Below are positions 27,610 to 37,608 of a stretch of 64,000 nt of DNA, one piece after another; the stretch's first letter is position 1; each line of letters starts with the position of its first letter. The notes beneath the pieces were generated by a model. That model searched no databases. It worked only from the letters and a program-made list of their open reading frames with translations, and had not been told where the DNA came from. The stretch is from Bacteroidota bacterium (GTDB lineage Bacteria; Bacteroidota; Bacteroidia; B-17B0; Aurantibacillaceae): the NCBI GenBank assembly GCA_016711805.1, contig JADJSH010000003.1, positions 272,563 to 336,562 on the forward strand, read 5' to 3'. The translations under genes and the position numbers were made by a program.

Positions 27610-29043
27610 TTAATGCACTATTGTGACATAGCCTTTATAAAAAAGTTCATGAAACGAAAATAAGTAGTAATAAGTGCCATCACTTAATTTATTGAGACTA
27701 TCTTTTTTCTTGGCATTATAAACTTCTTGTCCCCAACGGTTATATATAATTAAATCTTCAGGAAATTCAAATGAGCCATTGCAGGTTATTTTAAATTCAT
27801 CGTTAGTTCCATCATTATTAGGAGTTACAATATTTGGTACAATTGGTACATCGCAACTATTATTTGGAACTACGTCCGTGGTGTCTTTAACAATTTTAGA
27901 TCTTGTTGGGCGCGGAACATGAATTGGTAATCCTAAATTAGGAAAATTCACTGCTATTTGGTCGTATGTAAATCCACAAGCTGCTGAATTACTATCTGGG
28001 AAATTGATAACAGACAAGGTATTTATATTTCGGTTTGCAACATATATTTTTTTATCGGGGCCTAATTCTAATTGTCCAAGTGATCTGCCTGTGTTTGTTC
28101 CTATCAGCTCATACGAAGAACTTAATATTGTATTAGCATTCCATGTAGATAAATTATATTGAACTAAATATGATTGGTTAGTTTTACCTGTTCCCATATA
28201 TACATTATTAGAATTAGGCGAGAACTCCACTCCATATGTTTCATTATAATAGGGCTTTAATAAAACATTAATGGAGTCGTACACTGTACCATTTGTATTG
28301 TCAAATTTAAATAACTCAAGAGTATTGTCAACTTTTTTCACACAAGCTATTTTTGTGCCATCAGGTGAGATTTTCATTTGTCCAATGGCATTTTCATCAA
28401 ATAGGCCCCCACTATGCACACTTCCAATTGCTGACACGACAGGAATTGAATTAACCCCACTAGAAGTAACTAAGTATGATAGAAAGTGATTGGAGTTCCA
28501 TTCGTGTGTTACCACCCAAATGGCAGAATCATTGGCATGCCAATATCCTGCCATTTTTTCCGTCATCGAATTACGTATAAGAACATTTTTTACTGCAACA
28601 TCGCCCCAGCCACTATTTAAATTCATGTCAACCACTGAATAACAAAGACAGTTGCATGTTGGCGTTGCTCCATTATTACCAACTTGGGCATCTACCGTAA
28701 AAATGTAATACTTTCTAGGATTAAATGGGAAGGGAACAATTAATGCTCCACAAGTAGATGATGGATGTCCATTTAAACCAAATCCATTTGGCATTTGATT
28801 ATTGGCGCGATCGAACACGTCAACTCCGTTAGTGTAGAATAAAGTATTACCCAGTAATGTATCTGAAATAGAAGAGCAACTTTCAACGGAATACATACCT
28901 GAATTATTGCTAACAGAAGGAGGTGTTGTATTAAACGACATGATATTATTTGAACCAAAATGCCAATTATTAAAGGTTTTGTCTTGAGCAAAATTTAACA
29001 AAAACAGCTGGGTTAAGAAATATGTTATTAGTGTTTTTCGCAT
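27610..29043 (-). CDS. C8 cargo: secreted propeller-like protein with T9SS type B sorting domain
   Basis: A 477-residue exported protein. The signal peptide (LITYFLTQLFLLNFAQ) is followed by DKTFNNWHFGSNNIMSFN, a start common to Bacteroidota secreted proteins with WD40/propeller-like blades; motifs such as QMKISPDGTKIACVKK and GVEFSPNSNNVYMG support blades. The C-terminus is the gliding-motility-associated type B sorting domain (IVPNIVTPNNDGTNDEFKI ... IYNRWGQEVYN). Cassette ends GTTAGCCA and TGGCTAAC match. Intact. Confidence 0.86.
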   Translation of the reverse strand: MRKTLITYFLTQLFLLNFAQDKTFNNWHFGSNNIMSFNTTPPSVSNNSGMYSVESCSSISDTLLGNTLFYTNGVDVFDRANNQMPNGFGLNGHPSSTCGALIVPFPFNPRKYYIFTVDAQVGNNGATPTCNCLCYSVVDMNLNSGWGDVAVKNVLIRNSMTEKMAGYWHANDSAIWVVTHEWNSNHFLSYLVTSSGVNSIPVVSAIGSVHSGGLFDENAIGQMKISPDGTKIACVKKVDNTLELFKFDNTNGTVYDSINVLLKPYYNETYGVEFSPNSNNVYMGTGKTNQSYLVQYNLSTWNANTILSSSYELIGTNTGRSLGQLELGPDKKIYVANRNINTLSVINFPDSNSAACGFTYDQIAVNFPNLGLPIHVPRPTRSKIVKDTTDVVPNNSCDVPIVPNIVTPNNDGTNDEFKITCNGSFEFPEDLIIYNRWGQEVYNAKKKDSLNKLSDGTYYYLFSFHELFYKGYVTIVH

Positions 29044-29175
29044 ATTTAAAGATAGTATTAATTTTCAAAACACATTTCGCATCTGTCTATCGTCTTCGTC
29101 ATAGTTAAAATATATCTATTAATTTATCGTTTTCAAAATGAGTTCCTCGTTAGAAGGTTTCTCAGCAATTGTGGC

Positions 29176-29351
29176 TAACGTTTTCGCGGTTTATTTCTGT
29201 TTGGGGTTTTGTAACTTTGTCTACCGAAATATTACTAACAAAGCTATAATTTTATTAGACATTTGCAAAGCAAAAATAAACGTCTTTCGCGGGAGCGACT
29301 GCTTTTGCAAATGCCGAAGCCGAATGCCCAAATAGAATAAACCGTGTGTTA
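29176..29351 (-). repeat. attC-like site R9
   Basis: Left signature TGGCTAAC (C8), right GTTAGCAG (C9). Arms CGGTTTATTTCTGTTTGGG and CGGTTTATTCTATTTGGG pair. Promoter at 29239-29269 with a perfect TAGCTTTG. Confidence 0.88.
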
Positions 29352-29398
29352 GCAGTCTGCAAAGGCACATATAGTTTACATTTTGCTTTCGTGTCTGC

Positions 29399-30307
29399 TT
29401 AAATGGGCAGAAAGGGAATTGACCTTTCTGCTTCTTCGTATTTACAATTTAATGTTTCAACTATTTCATAAGGGTCGGCAATAAAGCAAGTTATCGAAAC
29501 ATAAGTTCTGTCATTGAGTATAAACCAAACGTATGTGTAATTGTCCCACGTTGCTTTGCTAGTTTTTGTTGAAGTGACTTGACAACGAAAAATATCGTCT
29601 CGGTTAAATTTTATTTCTTTTGAACCTTTAATATAAGTTAGATCGTGATTTCTTGTGTCAATAATTACTTTTGCTGAATGGTTTTTGAAGTAATAGGTTA
29701 AATGAAGAATGATAGCTGGAACCCAAGTAAAGGCGAGAACTATGTGAATAAATACGGGAAGACTTTCCCCTTTAATTTTGTCAAATACAAAAAGCCTGAT
29801 TGAAATGCCTAACCACATAAAACTGCCCCAGCTAAATGTTTTTAAATGTTTAGGATTAAAATTAAATTCTACATTTTTGGCGGTTTTCTTTTCTTTATAC
29901 TCCGGTGCTTTAGCTGTTTCAAGACTTGGTATATCTTTCAGCTTTAAGTATTGTTCAATATCGTTGTCAAAAAAGAATTCGATTATTTCTTCAGGAGCAT
30001 AATTCTTTTTTTCAAAGTCACTTGAAAGGTAAAAGTCAGAATATTTGTTTGATGTAAGATTAGTGTATTCTATATCGTAACCTTTATTACTTGTCGAAGA
30101 AATGATTAATTGTCTTTTGTCATCGCTGTCAAAAACAATTTTTGGAATAGTTGGATTGTCGTTACGTCTTTTAAAATCATCAATTTCTTTGTCCCAAGGA
30201 AATAGTTGAAACTCTTCAACGGCTTTGCCTTTATCAATGGAACCTTTTTGTTGGAACTGATCAGAGTAGTTTTCCGAATATTGTATTTTCCAAGTGTATG
30301 TCGGCAT
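29399..30307 (-). CDS. C9 cargo: two-segment membrane protein with PH-like tail, unknown function
   Basis: A 302-residue protein without a signal peptide. Residues 1-150 are soluble and not recognised. Two membrane segments lie at about 165-180 (FMWLGISIRLFVF) and 190-210 (VFIHIVLAFTWVPAIILHLTYYF). The last 85 residues (VIIDTRNHDLTYIKGSKEIKFNRDDIF) look like the PH-like domain of small bacterial membrane proteins; this is an inference from strand pattern only. Cassette ends GTTAGCAG and CTGCTAAC match. R10 supplies a perfect promoter about 135 bases upstream of the start. Confidence 0.7.
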   Translation of the reverse strand: MPTYTWKIQYSENYSDQFQQKGSIDKGKAVEEFQLFPWDKEIDDFKRRNDNPTIPKIVFDSDDKRQLIISSTSNKGYDIEYTNLTSNKYSDFYLSSDFEKKNYAPEEIIEFFFDNDIEQYLKLKDIPSLETAKAPEYKEKKTAKNVEFNFNPKHLKTFSWGSFMWLGISIRLFVFDKIKGESLPVFIHIVLAFTWVPAIILHLTYYFKNHSAKVIIDTRNHDLTYIKGSKEIKFNRDDIFRCQVTSTKTSKATWDNYTYVWFILNDRTYVSITCFIADPYEIVETLNCKYEEAERSIPFLPI

Positions 30308-30384
30308 ATATTTTATTGTCCGTATTAAAAGTTTGTTGTCGACCGATATTTTTGTTTCGGAGGATTTTCCGCCTTTGTTGCTGC

Positions 30385-30553
30385 TAACGTTTTGGAGCTA
30401 CCAGTAGTGCGGTTTGAAACCGCTGTCTACCGAAATGCTACTAACAAAGATACTATGTTCATGGACTTTTGCAAAGCGAAAATAATTGTCCCGCGGAGCG
30501 ACCGCTTTTGCAAAAGCTTTGTTGTCTGCCCGCATTACTGGTAGGTGCTGTTA
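30385..30553 (-). repeat. attC-like site R10
   Basis: Left signature CTGCTAAC (C9), right GTTAGCAGC (C10). Arms GCTACCAGTAGTGCGG and CCTACCAGTAATGCGG pair. Same arm type as R14 and R19. Confidence 0.88.
30445..30475 (-). promoter_or_regulatory. Promoter inside R10, reading into C9
   Basis: On the minus strand: TTTG, exactly 19 bases, TATCTTTG. This matches the Bacteroidota -33/-7 consensus (TTTG and TAnnTTTG). The same arrangement is present in 18 of the 20 full sites; it is listed separately here because it is one of the perfect examples. Confidence 0.65.
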
Positions 30554-30562
30554 GCAGCTGAA

Positions 30563-31171
30563 TTAATATTTAATACTATCATTCACAGTTGTCCTACAAC
30601 CTACAAATACTGTGTCGTAACGAGTGTCAAAAAGACCACTAGCATAAATATATGATACCAAATAGTTTTTTTCATCGCCTCTTAGTTGTGTTATATTTAA
30701 TGTAGTGTAGTTTGTATTAAGTGGTCGCTTGTATACTACTGTACCTTTTGAATTAGTAATATTAACTGTAATTGAGTCAAAATTTGTAGCAGTCTGATTG
30801 GCAATTACTCTATTTAATGTAACTGGACATTTTATAATAAAGTCATAATAACCATTATTACTAACTGTCATATTGTGGTCTTGATTTAAATGCCAGTCGT
30901 CGCCAACACTCAACTGAAGTCTTGCGGTAAAACCAGTTTTTTTATTTTTAATTGCTATTTTGTAATATCCATTTTGGTCTACTTGGCAGCTACCAAGTTC
31001 GTCAGTATAACCATAACCTTGGTCTGTAACTAGTCTAACTTTTGCGTCATTGTATGGATTAAAATGATTTCCATTTCTTTCGTCGACTAAATAACCTTCA
31101 ACGGAAAAGTGTTCTTTCTTACAAGAAAAGAATGTTAGAACTGTTAATATTAGTATCAGTGTCTTTTTCAT
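30563..31171 (-). CDS. C10 cargo: lipoprotein with carboxypeptidase-regulatory-like fold
   Basis: A 202-residue lipoprotein. The frame is open back into R11 (to 31252), but the real start is the ATG at 31171, giving MKKTLILILTVLTFFSC with the lipobox FFSC; only 11 bases separate this ATG from R11. The mature protein begins VEGYLVDERNGNHFNPYNDAKVRLVTD, typical of carboxypeptidase-regulatory-like beta-sandwich domains (inference from pattern). Cassette ends GTTAGCAGC and GCTGCTAAC match perfectly. Expression must come from R11. Confidence 0.75.
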   Translation of the reverse strand: MKKTLILILTVLTFFSCKKEHFSVEGYLVDERNGNHFNPYNDAKVRLVTDQGYGYTDELGSCQVDQNGYYKIAIKNKKTGFTARLQLSVGDDWHLNQDHNMTVSNNGYYDFIIKCPVTLNRVIANQTATNFDSITVNITNSKGTVVYKRPLNTNYTTLNITQLRGDEKNYLVSYIYASGLFDTRYDTVFVGCRTTVNDSIKY

Positions 31172-31182
31172 AATTTTGCTGC

Positions 31183-31346
31183 TAACGTTTTGGAGCTTTG
31201 CTTCGGCCGTTTTGGAACCGTTGTCTACCGAAATGTTTAAATAAAGATACAATGTTGCTATGCATTTGCAAAGAAAAAATTAAAAACTTGTCTACCGCTT
31301 TTGCAAATGCTTTGGTGTCTGCAAGGCTGGGGCAAAGGTGCTGTTA
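31183..31346 (-). repeat. attC-like site R11
   Basis: Left signature GCTGCTAAC (C10), right GTTAGCGGT (C11). Arms CTTTGCTTCGGCCG and CCTTTGCCCCAGCC pair. Promoter at 31242-31272 (TTTG, 19, TATCTTTA), about 70 bases upstream of the C10 start codon. Confidence 0.88.
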
Positions 31347-31394
31347 GCGGTTCGGTTTGCTTCATAGTTACACTTTGCTTACGTGTCTGCCGAA

Positions 31395-32009
31395 TTATGG
31401 CATAATGTATTTACCAAATAATACAAGCCAAAAAATATAACCCGCAATTCCGCCAGTTAATCCTGCTGATAAAAAAGTACCACGTTGTCGCAGCGGAATA
31501 AATTTGAATATAATTATTGCCAATAATAAAGTAGCTATTATTGCTGTCGTAGTAACAACTGTCCAATTTGGAAGGTGGTAATAATTTGCTATATGTATTT
31601 CGTCGCCGCGCGAAGATAATTTACCATTTACGAAATAACTACCAAGCCAAGTGCAAAGGTTAGCAGTTTGTCTGAGCCAAAAGAGTGAAATGAAAATAAT
31701 AAACCATTGTCTAAAAGAAAGTTTGTCTGCTTGAAAGAAACTATTACGTGATAAAAATAGAATTACAATGCCAATAGTTCCAGTAAACATAGTTTGTATT
31801 GGTCCGCCAAGAGTTATTGCAATTGGATAACCAGTAACTATTGGATTATTTGGGTCTGGGTAACGCCACGAGGTCGATGCGTAATGTATTTGTGTGTCAT
31901 AACCAAAATATTTAGCAACGATATAATGTCCAAATTCGTGGGAAACTGTCCCGATGATTGTCGCTGCTATGAAAGAAAAAAATAGTACTATGAAAAGTTT
32001 CTTGTCCAT
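31395..32009 (-). CDS. C11 cargo: M50-like membrane metallopeptidase
   Basis: A 204-residue membrane protein with about five membrane segments. The first segment ends in the zinc motif HEFGH (residues 24-28) in the context GTVSHEFGHYIVAKYFGYD, as in site-2-protease-like M50 peptidases. A second conserved element, GGPIQTMFTG near residue 70, fits such proteins. The classical C-terminal NxxPxxxxD motif was not seen, so activity is uncertain; compact M50-like proteins of this kind are common. Cassette ends GTTAGCGGT and ACCGCTAAC match perfectly. Confidence 0.75.
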   Translation of the reverse strand: MDKKLFIVLFFSFIAATIIGTVSHEFGHYIVAKYFGYDTQIHYASTSWRYPDPNNPIVTGYPIAITLGGPIQTMFTGTIGIVILFLSRNSFFQADKLSFRQWFIIFISLFWLRQTANLCTWLGSYFVNGKLSSRGDEIHIANYYHLPNWTVVTTTAIIATLLLAIIIFKFIPLRQRGTFLSAGLTGGIAGYIFWLVLFGKYIMP

Positions 32010-32047
32010 ATTTATTTCTCGAGTTGGTGTGTCTGCAAACTTACCGC

Positions 32048-32221
32048 TAACGTTTTCGCGCTTTATTTCAGTTTGGGTTTTGAAACACTGTCTACCGAAA
32101 TGCTACTAACAAAGCTAAATGTTTTTTAGCCATTTGCAAAGCATAAATAACTGTCCTTCCCGAAGGGACAACTTTTGCAAATGCCTTATACTTCCGCCCA
32201 AATTGAATAAAGCGTGTGTTA
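32048..32221 (-). repeat. attC-like site R12
   Basis: Left signature ACCGCTAAC (C11), right GTTACCAG (C12). Arms CGCTTTATTTCAGTTTGGG and CGCTTTATTCAATTTGGG pair; compared with R9, a G-to-C change in one arm is matched by C-to-G in the other. Confidence 0.9.
32110..32140 (-). promoter_or_regulatory. Promoter inside R12, reading into C11
   Basis: On the minus strand: TTTG, 19 bases, TAGCTTTG, a perfect Bacteroidota-type promoter about 100 bases upstream of the C11 peptidase start. Confidence 0.65.
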
Positions 32222-32420
32222 CCAGAAGTGCACCCTACACAGTTTACACACAGGTACGTGTCTGCCGAACTAAGCAGTAACGCGTCTATGCGGTTAGTTG
32301 GTTGCCGAATGCCTTTTTTGGAACACAGTTTTTAGTTTTTTATTGCGCGATAGGGAAAGCGGTTTGGAAAACCGCCAGTTCTAATTACGTCTTGTGAGGA
32401 GTGCTTAGAGGTCTAAATTT
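32222..32420. repeat. C12 shell, conserved left end
   Basis: Starts GTTACCAGAAGTGCACCC and is nearly identical to 47074-47253 in C18. No gene seen. It includes the recurring ACACAGGT words found in other shells. Confidence 0.7.
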
Positions 32421-32645
32421 GTCACAGCGACAAGAAAAGGATTTGCAGTTACAAGAAAACTTTTCACAGTAGCGAGAAAACGATTTACATTAGCAAGAAA
32501 ACCTTTCACAGTCTGACATAAATTCATAACGGATGGAAGTAAATTGTAGAAATGTTGAATTATAAAAAAATAGACAGCAAGAAAACAATTTGTTGTTGCG
32601 AGAAAACACTTTGCTGTAGCAAGAAAAGCTTTTACAGTCTGACAG
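32421..32645. repeat. 21-bp minisatellite in C12
   Basis: About ten units of roughly 21 bp (consensus GCAAGAAAACCTTTCACAGTA with variable positions), interrupted by a 60-base stretch. Homologous to 47417-47705. Translation gives FLA-rich repeats in one minus frame, but the unit composition and lack of a start context argue against coding. Confidence 0.75.
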
Positions 32646-32874
32646 AAATTTCGTATTGTTAAAGGTTTTAACAAAAATGTGCGGATTTAACAAAACACAG
32701 GTCGGTAAAAACAAAAAGTTGATTGAACTAAAGGAAATGTCCATTTAACTGTGTAAACGGAATGTGAAATAAACTGTGTCACATTATTTTTTGTGTAAAC
32801 AGTTTTCTGTCCATAATATTTTGCAATAAAAAAACAACTTGTAAGGTTGGGTTTTTAAGAGAAGGATTAAAAGT

Positions 32875-32974
32875 TTACTTGGAAATTACTCTTACAAACT
32901 TGATGTCGTTTGCGGCTCTGTATTGATGACTTGCTGCTCCGTAAAAACTTTTGATGTATGCTTTAGCATTTTTC
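32875..32974 (-). pseudogene. 3' fragment of the shell-associated 258-residue protein gene
   Basis: Only the last ~33 codons are left (…KFVRVISK-type end), matching the 3' end of the intact gene at 47896-48672. Homology stops abruptly at about 32974. A degenerate copy of its terminator precedes it on the left (32827-32856). Confidence 0.8.
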
Positions 32975-33000
32975 AGAGACAGTACACTTTAGCTCAGAAC

Positions 33001-33035
33001 AAAAAAAGCTTCACATTTTGTGAAGCTTTTTTTAT
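33001..33035. terminator. Bidirectional terminator hairpin
   Basis: AAAAAGCTTCACA pairs with TGTGAAGCTTTTT around a 3-4-base loop, flanked by A- and T-runs. It lies 15 bases past the 3' end of the giant gene on the minus strand. Confidence 0.8.
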
Positions 33036-33049
33036 TTAAGACTTTTTAA

Positions 33050-36000
33050 TTATTCTTTAACTATTTTAATTATTTGTTGTTTGTTATTTGTTATCACTTT
33101 TACAAAATAAACTCCTGGAGATTCATTATTGATATCTACCGTGTGTTTCCCTACTTCAAACATTTCCGCGATAACAACTTGACCTAAAGCATTCATTACT
33201 GTTACTTTAGAGGCTATTGTTATTTCAATTGTAAATAAACCATTGTTTGGATTTGGATAAACTGTTTAGTGCATCATTATTTGATAGAGTTGCAACACCC
33301 GTACATAAACTTACGTCTTGAGTAATAGTTGTTGTGTTTGAACAGCCATTGGCATCTGTTCCATCAACTGTATACGTTGTTTGAACTGTTGGTGAAACAA
33401 CAATATCAGAAGTGTTTTCCGTTGTGCTCCATGTGTAAGTATTTGCACCCATAACTGATAAGGTTGCTGTTTCTCCTGTACACAACAATGTATTATTTGT
33501 AGTTGCCATTATACTTGGTAAAGCATTTACCGTTACTGAAGTAACCGCTGTATTTTCACAACCATTTAAATCAGTTCCTGTTACAGTGTATGTTGCATCA
33601 ACTGTTGGCATTACCTACACTACTACCATTTGAATAGCTGTATGTACTTGCTCCATTTGGAACCATTGTAAACGATTGACCTGCACAAATAGTTCCAGAG
33701 TTAACTGTAATAGTTGGTGTTGAATTAGCCCATATAGTATCATTAGTACTATAAGCTTTACAACCATATTGATTAGTTACTTCGCAGTACACATAATAAT
33801 TGTTATAATTACCCGTAAGTACTTGTTGAATCGTCATTGTATCTGTATTGAAATTAATCTCAGTATACGATCCATCAATTAAATCCGAGTCATTTGGTAA
33901 TTGAGTATATTCAAAATACCACTGATAAGTGTTTGTTCCTGCACTGGAAACACCAAATGTAGCAGATACATCGCCACACGCATGCACATTGCCTGGATTT
34001 GAAAAAACTACAGGTAGTGGATTAACTGTTACCGAACTTACAGCTGTGTTTGAACAACCGTTCCCGTCAGTTCCTGTTACTGTATATGAATCGTTTGATG
34101 TTGGTGTTACTACATCTGTTCCATTTGAATAAGTATAAGTTGATGCTCCTGTTGGCATCATTGTAAATGATTGTCCTGAACAAATAGCTCCGCTGTTTAC
34201 TGAAACTGTAGGAGCAGGAGCTGGTGTAGTATAACCACTTACAACTCCGCCGGGCGCCACCCAGTTTGATGTTGTTCCGTTTAAAGCAAAACTTGCTAAT
34301 GTTCCTGTAATGTTATTTGAGGTTGCATCTATTAAACTAACTACCCCTACATTGTTCACCGCTGCATTACCTTGATTAAAGTGGTAATTAGCCAATAAGG
34401 CTGTAGCGTTTGATGGGATTTCACAGTTTTTGTAAGTATTAATCTCACATTGAGTTCTAGCAGTATTCCAAATGCGAACTTCATCTAATGAACCTACGAA
34501 ATTATAACCACCATTAAACTCACCCAATGCGAAATTACCACCAATTGCAACATTTCCGTTATTATTTTGGCTTGCCTCCATAACACCATCTACATATAGA
34601 GAAACAACTCCATTTTGCCTTACTGCAGCAATGTGATGCCAGTTACCATCTCCTATTGTAGTTGTACCAACCGCATCTGGTCCGCCCGTCATAGAAAAAA
34701 TAGCTTTGCCGTTACTAACACCCATCCAATAATTACTTGCACCGTTAATTTTGCTAAGCATTACTCTATTTCCTGTTGTACTGCTTGTTTTTTCCCATGT
34801 TTCGATTGTAAAATCATTGGTTCCAAAACCAAAGCTGTTGCTATTAAGAACATATACATAATCATTCACACCATCAAAGCTAAGAGCTTCTGCCGGAGTA
34901 CATACATTGGCAACAATGCTAATGGTAGAACTCTTCAAGCAGCTGTTGTCATCTGCCACATTTACAGTATAAACTGTTGTTGTTGTTGGGCTAACTACAC
35001 TTACATTAGCCGTTGGACCTGCAACCCATGAATAAGTATATGCACCGACGCCACCTGATGCGCTAGCTGTTAAAGTGCTTGACGAACCTGAGCAGATGCT
35101 TGAATTACTGGCTGTAATGGTTACTGTAACAGGTGAAGGTTCTGTTATAGCTTGTGTTCTGATTTTCATGCACCCATTAGCATCGGTTACTGTTACTGTA
35201 TAAACGCCAGGTGAAAGATTGGTGATAGTTTGCGTGGTTGCACCAGTACTCCATGAATAAGTATAGGGCGATGTTCCCTGAATTCCATCAATTGTTAATT
35301 GGCCATTATTAGCGCCATTGCAAAGTATAGGTATAATTCCAAGTCCTGTTCCCAAAATATCTGGCTCTGTAATAGTAAATGCCTGTGTTTTTATACAACC
35401 ATTATTATCTGTTACAGTGTAAGTATAAGCGCCTGCTGTTACATTAGATAGCGTTGAAACGGTTGCGCCTGTAGATGCTAAATATGTATACGGACTTGTA
35501 CCACCTGTAGTAGTTACTGTTGCCGAACCCGTACTGCCACCGTTACATAAAACATTTGAAACAGTTGTGCTTGTTACAATTGCACTAGGTTGGGTAATAG
35601 TTAATGTTTGTATTGCTTTACAAGCATTGGCATCTGTTACGGTATAAGTGTATGCTCCTGCTGTTAAATTAGACAGTGTTGAAACCGTTGCTCCAGTAGA
35701 TGCTAAATACGTATATGGACTTGTACCACCTGTAGTAGTTACAATTGCCGAACCATTGTTGCCACCATTACACAAAACGTTAACTTGAGATGAAATGCTT
35801 GCTAATACCGGTGTATAAGTAGGTGCCGCAGAACCTGATATAACCGCCCCAGGAGCAACCCAGTTAGAAGTTGTACCACTTAAAGCAAAGTTGTTTAATG
35901 TGCCATGGTTGGCATTTCCAGATAAATCAGTTAAGGAAGCAATAGTACTGTTATTACTATTTTCTAATCCCTGATTAAAGTTATAATAAGCTACTAATCC

Positions 36001-37542
36001 TGTTTGTGACGAAGGGAGTTCTGCATTTTTATTATTCAAAAGTTCTCCTTTGCACAACGCGCGGTTCCATATACGAACCTCATCTAAAGAGCCAGGAAAA
36101 TTAAAACCGCCACTAAAGTTACCCAGTGTTAAGTCAGCACTAATTGTAGCCGTTCCAGTATTGGTTTGAGTTGCTTCTAAAACACCATCTACATAAAGTG
36201 AAACAACACCACTTTGGCGCACGGCTGCAAGATGATGCCAGTTACCGTCTCCGATTGTACTTGTACCAAGCGCATCTGGGCCTCCTATTAATGAAAAGTT
36301 AGCTTTTCCATTACTTACCCCAAACCAAAAATTATTCCCTCCACTTATTTTCCCTATCATAACTTTATTACCAGCTACACTCGATGTTTTAGCATAAGTT
36401 TCAATGGTAAAATCGTTAGTACCAAAATTAAAACTACTGTTGTTTGGTATATTCACAAAATCATTAACTCCATCAAAATTAAGCGCGGCACCTGGTACTG
36501 GGGGCGTATAATTACTTAGCAAAACAGAAACGTTGTTTCCGCCATTATTAGCTGTCGCCAAATCCATTTTACCATCTCCGTTAAAATCGGCTGAAAATAT
36601 AGAAACGGGCTTTGTTCCAACTGAATAATTTACTGCTGCTGCAAAAGTACCGCTACCGCTACCAGATAACACTGAAATGTTGTTGCTAATTTCATTAGCT
36701 GCAGCCAAATCCATCTTACCATCTCCATTAAAATCAGCTGAAAATACAGAATAAGGGCCAGATCCAACTGCATAATTAACGGCAGTTGCAAAAGTACCAG
36801 TTCCACTACCTATTAAAACCGAAACACTAGAATTGCTTCCACTTGTTACAACCAAATCCATGTTGTTATCACCGTTAAAATCGGCAGAAAATACAGATAT
36901 CGGAGTTGCTCCAACCGAATAATTAACGGCAGCACCAAAAGTACCTGTGCCACTGTTTAATAAAACCGAAACATTGTTGTCGTTAAAATTAGAAGCAGCT
37001 AAATCCATCTTACCATCCCCATTAAAATCAGCTGAAAATAATGAAGTAGGATATGCTCCAACCGCATAATTAACGGCAGCGCCAAAAGTTCCAGTACCAC
37101 TGCCCAATAAAATCGAAACACTGTTTCCCTCTAATTACCTATTGCTAAATCCAACCTACCGTCTTCGTTAAAATCTTTCGAATAAATAGGACTCGGGCCT
37201 GACCCCACTACATAATTAACAGCAGAACCAAAAGTACGCTAAATCCATGTTGCCATCCGCATTAAAATCGGCTGAAAATACATGTTCAGGATTTATTCCC
37301 ACAGCATAATTAGCAGCAGAGGCAAAAGTACCTGTACTGCTTCCTAATAAAACAGAAACGTTATTTCCCCCCTGATTTGTTGTAACCAAATCCATTTTAC
37401 CATCTCCGTTAAAATCAGCTGAAAATATACTTCGAGGATTTGTTCCCACCCCATAATTAACTGCAGGAGCAAAACTTACTTGCGCCTTTACTGCACTTGC
37501 TGTTGCAAGTAGTAATGCGATGTTTAATAATTGTTTTTTCAT
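33050..37542 (-). pseudogene. C12 cargo: giant FG-GAP/LamG T9SS protein, frameshifted
   Basis: Read together, the frames give about 1500 residues: a signal peptide (MKKQLLNIALLLATASAVKAQ), FG-GAP/VCBS repeats of about 42 residues (FSADFNGDGKMDLA), a LamG-like domain (VNDFVNIPNNSSFNFGTNDF), SprB-type repeats (CNGGNNGSAIVTTTGGTSPYTY), a second LamG-like domain, Ig-like repeats, and a type A sorting domain (VYPNPNNGLFTIEI to IIKIVKE). Three breaks are visible: around 37107-37250, 33598-33611 and 33240-33275. The longest intact piece is 33598-37107. The domains on both sides of each break belong together, so this is one gene that was recently broken or contains sequence errors. Confidence 0.8.
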
Positions 37543-37565
37543 ATTGCGTTTTGTTTAATTTTAAT

Positions 37566-37598
37566 TATGCCCTGCTATAAACTAATTATAGCAGGGTT
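37566..37598 (-). terminator. Terminator between the two giant C12 genes
   Basis: CCCTGCTATAA pairs exactly with TTATAGCAGGG around five bases, with T-rich flanks. It ends the RCC1/T9SS gene before the FG-GAP gene starts. Confidence 0.75.
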
Positions 37599-37608
37599 TC
37601 AATTGATA